Part shown: piece after piece, positions 57,381 to 64,000 of the stretch
Layout of the letters: each line of letters begins with the position of its first letter
Numbering within the stretch: position 1 is the stretch's first letter
The notes under the pieces: model-generated
Told to the model about the DNA's origin: nothing
Databases searched by the model: none
Seen by the model: the letters and a program-made list of their open reading frames with translations, nothing else
From: Fomitopsis serialis
Taxonomy: Eukaryota > Basidiomycota > Agaricomycetes > Polyporales > Fomitopsidaceae
Direction of reading: 5' to 3'
NCBI RefSeq assembly: GCF_022376445.1
Contig: NW_025954961.1
Coordinates: 1,116,001 to 1,180,000, forward strand
Length of the DNA stretch: 64,000 bases
Made by a program: the position numbers and the translations under genes

Positions 57381-58147
57381 ATATGCGCGTCAGATACATA
57401 TCCGTCAAAGGTATCGTGTCAGGCACCTGTTCTGGATGAGATAGGCTGCCGCCTTGCTGTAGAGGGTGCATATATGCAGTATCATGTCCATTGGTTCCTC
57501 CCGTACCAGACGTGAACATGACATCCGCTTCGGGCTGGGAGGTTGGCAGTTATAATTCTGTGTAGCGAGACAGTACCATATGTTTCCTGTCACTTACCTC
57601 GCTCTGGTGCGCTGTGTTGTAGGAGGATACGTCAGTGGGTATCAACCATCAAAGCTATTGTCGACGCGATGAGCCGAAGTCGGTAGGATCTGTCAAGATC
57701 ATAAGCATCCGAGTAACCAGCAATGAATGTGATCATTTACATGAGAGGGGCAGTCCATGACTGGAGACGGGCCGACGCTGTATAATTGAAGACGATTCTA
57801 AGTAGTTGAATTAGCGCTCGAGATCGGTCGAACGGTCTGAACTTGATGACTAAGCATAAGCAATCTAGATGAGATCGAGATCGAGATCTTGTTGCCCAGT
57901 CCGAGCAGGGCGAAGTGCAGCGGTCATGTCGTGAAACTTGGTGTTGAGGACGGCTTGGGAGCACGCAATCCCTAGTGAAGGGATCTGATGCTGAATCTGC
58001 TGCTAGGCCAACCCAAGCGGTCCGCCAGTGATTCAGAGGCACGAAGCAAAGCTGCTACTGAGGCAACCGTGGCTGGCAACATCAAATGTCCTCTATACCA
58101 TCAGCTATAACATACATACATAGAGGGCTGAATGTAAGCATGCCCCC
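57381..58147. other. Intergenic region
   Basis: About 770 bp between two minus-strand genes. A short GAGATC repeat lies at about 57869-57886. No gene was recognised. Confidence 0.4.
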
Positions 58148-58865
58148 CTATGACCTAGTGTTCTGCGTGCGAACGCGCGGATCACCTCGCTCCGCCCTCT
58201 TGCGCAGCTTCTCTTGACGCTTACTCGACGCCTCTTTTGGTGCGGTGTCCTCCTGATCATTCGCACTCGTGGATCTTCCCAGTAACAGCGGCGAGATAAC
58301 CAGGGTCCAGAGCTTGTACCCTGCGTAAACAGGAATCTGATGTGTGTTGGGTGAGGTGGATTAATAGACAAGGAGGGTATGGGCGTACAATGAGATAGAG
58401 GAACCAGAACCATTCGCCAAATATGCCGCTGCCGATTTGGCATACCCCTAGACAAAAGCAAAACATTGGTTGTGCAAGAGGATGCGTTACATGAAGACGT
58501 ACAGGTGATGTAGATGACATCGAAGCATATTCGATGACGCCAGGTCGTCCGAGGTCTTCTCCCGAAGAGATCAAAGTTCCAGTAGTGGGGTCACGCTTTG
58601 GAGAACCAATACGCTCGAGATATCGCGAGAGAAAGATAGATGGGACATAGGAAAGGACAAGCAGCCAAAACGAGATCCTCGTAGGCGAGAGCGTTCCTTT
58701 CCGAAAGAGAATGCGGAGTAGCAGCGAGAGCGCACCCGTGAGGAGCATGCCGAGATTCATGTTCTTGATGGTCTCCGCATTCTGCTGAGCTGGCGAGTAC
58801 TCGGTGAGATGTAGAGACGAAGCCACGAAGCACATACCTGTACGTTTGGCGGAAGCGTTGGCCAT
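58148..58865 (-). CDS. TMEM208/SND2 (Env10)-like ER membrane protein
   Basis: A small ER membrane protein of the TMEM208/SND2 family, linked to SRP-independent targeting of membrane proteins. The start MANASAKRT is joined after an intron to EYSPAQQNAETIKNMNLGML. Hydrophobic segments follow: LTGALSLLLRILFRKG, RISFWLLVLSYVPSIFLSRY and QIGSGIFGEWFWFLYLIV. A conserved YKLWTLVISPLLLGRS comes next, and a basic cytosolic tail SSKRQEKLRKRAERGDPRVR ends QNTRS. Five exons, about 185 residues. The gene is divergent to the Myb gene with 249 bp between starts. Confidence 0.82.
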
Positions 58866-59114
58866 GGCGAAGGAAGACGGTTGAGCTGGCGGTTACAGCG
58901 AGGCTATCAATTGGCCGCCAGTGGATTGGCCGCCCGAAGTCGTTGTCTCGGACACGTCCCCGCCGATCAATTTGCGGGTGCGCGACCACGTGCACCGCGT
59001 CACTACTGTGCGCCCCGCGCAACTTGTCATAGCCGCCACCGCGACTGTGGTCGGAACGGGCTCTTACAGGCCTGTCCAACCTGCACGTACAACCTCAGGA
59101 ACGTCGAGGGAGGG

Positions 59115-61918
59115 ATGGCGTCTGAAGGGGACATTCAACACAGTCTTCACCAAGCTTTACAAGCCAACAAGGATCATCAGTATGCTCTCAGAATCTACAG
59201 CGAGAGGATCGATGCTGAACTCGAGTCTCTCAATAAGCTACTCGTGAGCCCGTCCTAATGTGTCCTGCATATCACTGATCACACGCGCGCAGGCTGCTGC
59301 GGATGTGTCGGACACAGAGGAAGATATCTTGGAAGTCAACTCCGGCGGCTGGGTGACTATCCCGAACGCCGTAGACGCGGTCGCACCTCTGTTATCCTCT
59401 GAGCTCTTGGATCAGGTAAGTTTCTTTGAGTGACAAATTTATAGATAATTTACTCCCATGCGCTAGAACTCGCCGTTCCGAGATGTTGCTTTGCGACGAC
59501 AGCGCTTCGTCGAAGCGACTGTCGTGCATCCATGTGAGACCCTCCTCATCCACCTTGCGCTTCTGACATATTACACGATAGGGAAGACACAGGAGCTCGA
59601 AGCATTGGCGGACGCTGTTAGGTCGGAGAATCATCGCTTGTATGCAGTCGAGGCCCAGCTCCGGTATGTTCGAAGCTCGGCATGTTGTTGCAAGGCTCAT
59701 AAATCTATACAGTGGACAAGAAGGGCTACTGCAACCGTCCGAAGATACAGCCAAGTTCATGTCAGAGAACATGACAGGGCTAGACTGGGACCGGGTCTCA
59801 GCTAAAGTGCGCGATTCTCGGGGAGTCTAATTGCCCTAGCCTTAGTTCACGCATCCTTCCCAGGTTTCCAAATCGAGCCTAAGCGGCGACCATCGCTCCG
59901 CCAAAGAATGTGAGGTCAAGTGGCTGGGAGAGCGCCATCCGCAATTTAACCACTCTCAATGGACGCAGCATGAAATCGACCAGGTCAAAGCGTTAGTCGC
60001 CAACTGCGTGCCCGGACAGATCGACTGGGTAAATGTCGCAGAAAAGCTGGGCGTGAGTACATCCTCCTGGTCATCGCTCATATTGGAATGACATTCACAA
60101 ATATCAGACCCATCGCACACCGGTTGACTGCATGCGCCATGCTATCATTCGGAGGGCGCATACCTGGGAGTCCGCCAGTGATCAACGACTGCGTGATGCT
60201 GTGGAGATGTACGGGATAGACAACTGGCACCTAGGTGTGCCCTGCTCCTCCAAAACCCCCCTCGGAGACTGACGGCTTTCAGTTGCAAGACTCGTTCAGA
60301 GGACGCCACCCCACAGCAGTGCCAAACCCGCTACACGAGGTACTTAGATCCCACCATCAAGCACGGACCATTCACAGAGGAAGAGAACAAGCTTCTGCGC
60401 GACGGTGTAGCAGTTTACGGCAACGCGTGGCAGGACATCGCGCAGTTCATCCCCGGGAGGACGAACGAGCAGTGTCGGGAACGCGCACAAGAGCTCAGCA
60501 GCGCGGCCAACCCCAAGAGGAAATGGACAGACATCGAGGACCGCTTTCTGCTGGAATCCGCCGAACAGGCCGAGTCGATTGATTGGAAGGAGATCAGTAA
60601 GGCTTTGGGGACTGGGCGTACTGAAAGCCAGGTATGCATATATCGTGACTGCCGTTACTATGACGCTGACGGGAAGCTAGTGTCGAAACCGATATGGCGT
60701 ACTCATGAGGAGGATCGCGCGTACGACCATTCCTGGCTCTACGGGAACATTGAGACCTATTCTTCCTGCGCCAGCGCGAGCTCCGGACCCTTCGCAAATC
60801 GCTGGATCGAGTGCGTCTCGTGCGCCATCGCGACCCCCCAACGTGCCCAGGCCTATCCTCCCTGCCCCGACGCTCAGGCCATCAGAGCCGAGTTCAGTCG
60901 CTGGCCCAAGTGGCACATTTCAAGCGTACTCGCGATCTCCGTCGATTGCCGCACCACCAGCAGAGATCCCAACTGTTTCGTCGTCTCAAACGGGCACAGT
61001 CGTGTCTGACACACTCACTGAGACTGCAGCACATCTGGATATGTCGAACGCGGTGCCTGCAGTTCCGCCGCAAGCACGACCTCGGGGCCGGCCTCGAAAG
61101 ACTGCTAAACTAACTCCTCGCAACCGCCCATATCGCAGCCCCTAGTCGTGCAGGAGGTGCAAGCAGCTTCGTCTCAAGCAAGCACGTCAATGTCGCCTGG
61201 CGAGACACGCGCGCCGCCTCAGCCGCGACCGCGTCCTCGTCCGCGTCGCAAGCAAGCCGAGCCCGAATCTACGCCTGCACCATCTACTTCCTCGGCACCT
61301 CCGGCACAGAACGTACAAGACGGTGGTATGGATCCATCAGCACCGGTCACGATAGACAAAGGGAAGGCGAGGGAAACGGCGCCAGAGCCTGGCGGAGGGG
61401 AGACCACAGCGAGAACGCGCAGACCGACGAAGCGGCTGCTCGATGCTGCGGTCGACAATCCGCCTTCGAAGAAGAGGCAAACAAGGAAGAAAATTTCGGC
61501 TACAGAGGATTCTGCTGTCCCACAAGCTGAAGCTGAAACCACAGCGAGTGCCCAAGCTGCGTCGACGGTGAATAACTCACCACTACCACCACCATCACCG
61601 AACAACAGCGCGAATGGCCCGAGGCCCTTGGCACCATCCCAACCGGCTGCATCCACAACCGCGACAACGATAACAGCATCAGCCATAGCGCCTCAAAATC
61701 CAGGAAGAGGCGGCAAGAGAGGTAGACGTTCAGGCCCGCGAACACAACCCTCCAAACAACAGCCTACGAGACGATCGACAAGGAAGCGACAATCCTCTGT
61801 GGATCCTGTGGTGGATGCTGCGGCGCCCTCAGTGGAAGCCAATGTCCCCTCCTCTTCTATCGATGCCAATCTGACAGACAACTCTTCGGAATTGTCGTCG
61901 CTACCGCCATCGCCGTGA
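59115..61918 (+). CDS. Myb-repeat DNA-binding protein, SNAPc subunit 4-like
   Basis: A nuclear protein with several Myb/SANT repeats, like SNAPC4 (SNAP190), which promotes snRNA gene transcription. The helical N-terminus MASEGDIQHSLHQALQANKD is followed by LRIYSERIDAELESLNKLL, VNSGGWVTIPNAVDAV, ALRRQRFVEATVVHP and LEALADAVRSENHRLYAVEA. The Myb region has the expected Trp spacing: HSQWTQHEIDQVKALVANCV with IDWVNVAEKLG; RRAHTWESASDQRLRDAVEM with YGIDNWHLVA; KHGPFTEEENKLLRDGVAVY with GNAWQDIAQFIPGRTNEQCR; and KRKWTDIEDRFLLESAEQAE with IDWKEISKALGTGRTESQ. The C-terminal 330 residues are disordered and basic, with AT-hook-like RPRGRPRKTA and RGGKRGRRSGPR, ending SSELSSLPPSP. Reading frame changes in the 60660-61140 block make that part uncertain. 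Confidence 0.8.
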
Positions 61919-62070
61919 TAGTGACAGCGGACCATACAGTATGGTTGCGTATACATGTCTGGGGTTGAGTACATCAGATGAAATAATGGAATACATCGGT
62001 CCGCTTCGTAGGCACTACTCAGTACAGAGTTCACAGCAATATCGTACGCGTTTGCGTTCCCATCATGCAC

Positions 62071-63067
62071 TCAATTCCATCGCTTGCGAGGATTGGTTGA
62101 CTCCCAGTTTACGATGTGACCAAGCAGTTCGCCATCTTCATTGTCTGCATTGTCTTCTGTCGCTGTAAGCAGATTCCTCAGCGACTCCTGTACCAGCCTG
62201 CATTCTTGAGCTTCTTCTCCAATGAAGGCAAGGCAGCCTTCTTTGGCGGGGAGACCTGATGGCATATGAATGGTGAGAAGATGAGCACCGCACATAAGCG
62301 GAGAACGTACAGGTGTCCTCAGGTAGGTGTGTTTGGGAGGTAATGCGGGGAGATAGCGCTCATTCCACGGTAGTTGACGAAGGGAGGTCGGAATGACGGG
62401 TGGTGTGTCTTCGTCGTCAGACGGCAACAGCTCTGGTGAGGGCGATCGAGAGGGCGGCGGAACCAAGTCCATCAAGGCTGCGCCTGAAACGCATGCATTA
62501 GGATTCGCTCGACGACAAATCCCAAACTGAGTGACACATACGACGGTCTCTCTTCTTCGCTTTCATCGCGAACCGATGGAGTGCGTTCGTCTGCAACCCC
62601 CACTCTTCCGACGCCAATAGGACATCCTGCGCGACTGGACCAGCCCGATTGGCTAGGTTTGCATATTCATGTGTACTCTTGTATAGCTTCTCTACGACTT
62701 CAGAAATATGCCCTTACATCAGAATCCGAGTCCAAGGAGTGAGCGTGACAGACGGACAAGCAATCACTTCCAGCTCCAGCCTTTGAAGGGCTGCTGGTTC
62801 GGCAGAATCGAAGCCAACGCGCGAGAGTTCAGCAGAGGCCAATCGCTCGAGCGCATGAGATGCAAATTCAGAAGTCACGGCAGGTATTTCAGGAGCTGAA
62901 AGAGGTGCGGAGGCGGGGATGGCGGTTTCGTTTGTACAGCAGGGTATGCAGGTATGCGGCCACAGGGTTCCTTGCGTTGGATATTGCGTTGGGTAGTGAT
63001 TCTGACCCGTGTACGCGGGGTATTGTGGCTGGAATACGCCGTATGCCTGAGGAGAGTAGTGCGACAT
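62071..63067 (-). CDS. TFIID subunit TAF8
   Basis: A histone-fold TFIID subunit that pairs with TAF10. The start MSHYSPQAYGVFQPQYPAYT is a Tyr/Pro-rich leader, followed by the histone-fold region ALERLASAELSRVGFDSAEP with AALQRLELEV, VEKLYKSTHEYANLANRAGP and VAQDVLLASEEWGLQTNALH. Then come DLVPPPSRSPSPELLPSDDE and the TAF8 C-terminal motif ERYLPALPPKHTYLRTP. The end is LVQESLRNLLTATEDNADNE and HIVNWESTNPRKRWN. The PPKHTYLRTP motif is the strongest marker. Four or five exons. An ATG 18 bases upstream (63085) is an alternative start. Confidence 0.87.
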
Positions 63068-63231
63068 GGTGGGAGGTTCTGGCAAGGGAGCGCGTGCGCG
63101 CGCGTCCGAGCCTGACTCCCAGGGCTTATCTGGTATATTATCCGGGTTATGCCTCCTTACCCTGCTCAGACAACCCGGTTCACCCCCTTCGACAGTCTAG
63201 GATTCTGTACATATAACGACGACGGCACATC

Positions 63232-63984
63232 ATGGTAGATGCGGCTGCACAAGCGGTGATCGAAGAGGAGAGACCTGCTGCTCCTATGCGCACGGAGACA
63301 TTCCGGCAGACGCGCCCCGACATTGTAGGCCCAGATGCTCCAGAACTACCGTTCCCTATCGTCCTCTCTGGCACGGTGCAGCATGGCTTCGGTAGGGGAG
63401 GCAAAGATCTGGGCTGTCCTACCGGTACGCCTAGCCTAACAGCATCGTCCCCGTGTCTTACGTGCGCCTTTGCAGCGAACCTACCGGACGACTCAATCAC
63501 GCCCATGAGTTCCGTGACCAAGACGGGGGTCTACTATGGCTATGCTCAGATCTCGCCTGAGAGAGACGGGCAGATCATGCTCCCCGAGAAGGATCGCGGT
63601 GTGATGCCCATGGTCATGAGCCTAGGATGGAATCCATTCTACAAGAATGAGCGGATGACGGCGGTATGTCGGTACGCAACTTTATCTGCGGATTTAGTAA
63701 CACCTTGTAGGAAATTCATCTCATGCATGATTTCGACGCCGACTTCTACGGCCACGAGATGAATGCGTTGGTCTTGGGTTACATCCGCCCTGAGCTCGAC
63801 TACACGTCTCGAGGTTGGTCCTAGTATTCGTGTGCAAGCCGAAGCTTACCCAGATGATCCGTTAGAGAGTCTCGTCGAGGATATCGAGACGGACAAGCAA
63901 GTGGCCCTGAAGTCGCTGTCGAGACCCGCGTACGAGAAGTTCAAGTCGGATCTTATTTTCGATACCACGCAATCCAAGCTCTGA
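63232..63984 (+). CDS. Riboflavin kinase (FMN1)
   Basis: Phosphorylates riboflavin to FMN. The N-terminus MVDAAAQAVIEEERPAAPMR is followed by the nucleotide-binding signature GTVQHGFGRGGKDLGCPT. That signature is joined over an intron (about 63425-63475) to ANLPDDSITPMSSVTKTGVY, so the invariant PTANLP is restored by splicing. Then come PMVMSLGWNPFYKNERMTA, EIHLMHDFDADFYGHEMNAL with VLGYIRPELDYTSR, and finally LESLVEDIETDKQVALKSLS. The His-Asp-rich EIHLMHDF strand matches the E-x-H-x(3)-F pattern of the family. Four exons, about 190 residues. It is divergent to TAF8 (164 bp between starts). Confidence 0.95.
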
Positions 63985-64000
63985 GCCCAGATGTCGGTCA

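Noticed and set aside
61219..61686. Antisense open frame with hydrophobic Val/Ala-rich translation
   Set aside because: It is the mirror of the disordered, Ala/Thr/Pro-rich tail of the Myb protein, whose codon bias keeps the opposite strand open.

Overview
The window is a gene-dense piece of a filamentous fungal nuclear genome, most likely an Agaricomycete (Basidiomycota). The signs are many short introns (about 45-75 nt, GT...AG) in nearly every gene, about one gene per 1.9 kb on both strands, GC-rich exons, and families typical of mushroom-forming fungi: a DUF6533-type membrane protein, an F-box/LRR-like protein, a TPR-MYND protein, a GYGHPLWEPE-type hypothetical protein and a GH128 glucanase. 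A polypore-like source is plausible but is inference only. I see no CRISPR array, plasmid, prophage or intact transposon.

Layout. 1-10 kb: DUF6533 membrane protein, LLP/DUF2423 nucleolar protein, peroxisomal enoyl-CoA hydratase/isomerase, a mitochondrial-type unknown, an intron-containing tRNA-Pro(AGG), and an acyl-CoA dehydrogenase. 10-23 kb: Zn2Cys6 regulator, mitochondrial ribosomal protein bL19m, F-box protein, TPR-MYND protein, 3-hydroxyisobutyrate-dehydrogenase-like enzyme. 23-36 kb: PABPN1-like poly(A) binding protein, a hypothetical fragment, mitochondrial aspartyl-tRNA synthetase, IVY1-like BAR protein, Sfp-type phosphopantetheinyl transferase, Mak32-like PfkB protein, NC2-beta, SmF, an FMC1-like LYR protein. 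36-48 kb: RRM protein with repeats, a degenerate eIF4A-like DEAD-box protein, ELP2, AcpS-type transferase, COA5/PET191, IBA57. 48-64 kb: GPI-type GH128, Ure2-like GST, METTL3/IME4 methyltransferase, an SDR, a Mei5/Sfr1-like recombination factor, TMEM208/SND2, a SNAPc-type Myb protein, TAF8 and riboflavin kinase.

Most genes are housekeeping. RNA metabolism and transcription (PABPN1, SmF, NC2-beta, TAF8, SNAPc Myb, ELP2, IME4) and mitochondrial biogenesis (bL19m, AspRS, AcpS, COA5, IBA57, FMC1) are well represented, with several close divergent pairs that may share promoters (COA5/IBA57 only 80 bp apart). No biosynthetic or defence cluster is evident. The most unusual gene is the eIF4A-like protein at 37.5-40.8 kb. 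It keeps the helicase fold signature, but the Walker A lysine and the arginine-rich motif VI are gone, and it carries a roughly 450-residue disordered N-terminus.

Caveat on quality: in at least ten genes the reading frame slips by one base in the middle of a conserved domain, nearly always as if one base were missing. This looks like consensus deletion error rather than wholesale pseudogenisation. Gene ends below are therefore the positions of recognisable starts and stops, and most internal exon boundaries are inferred.
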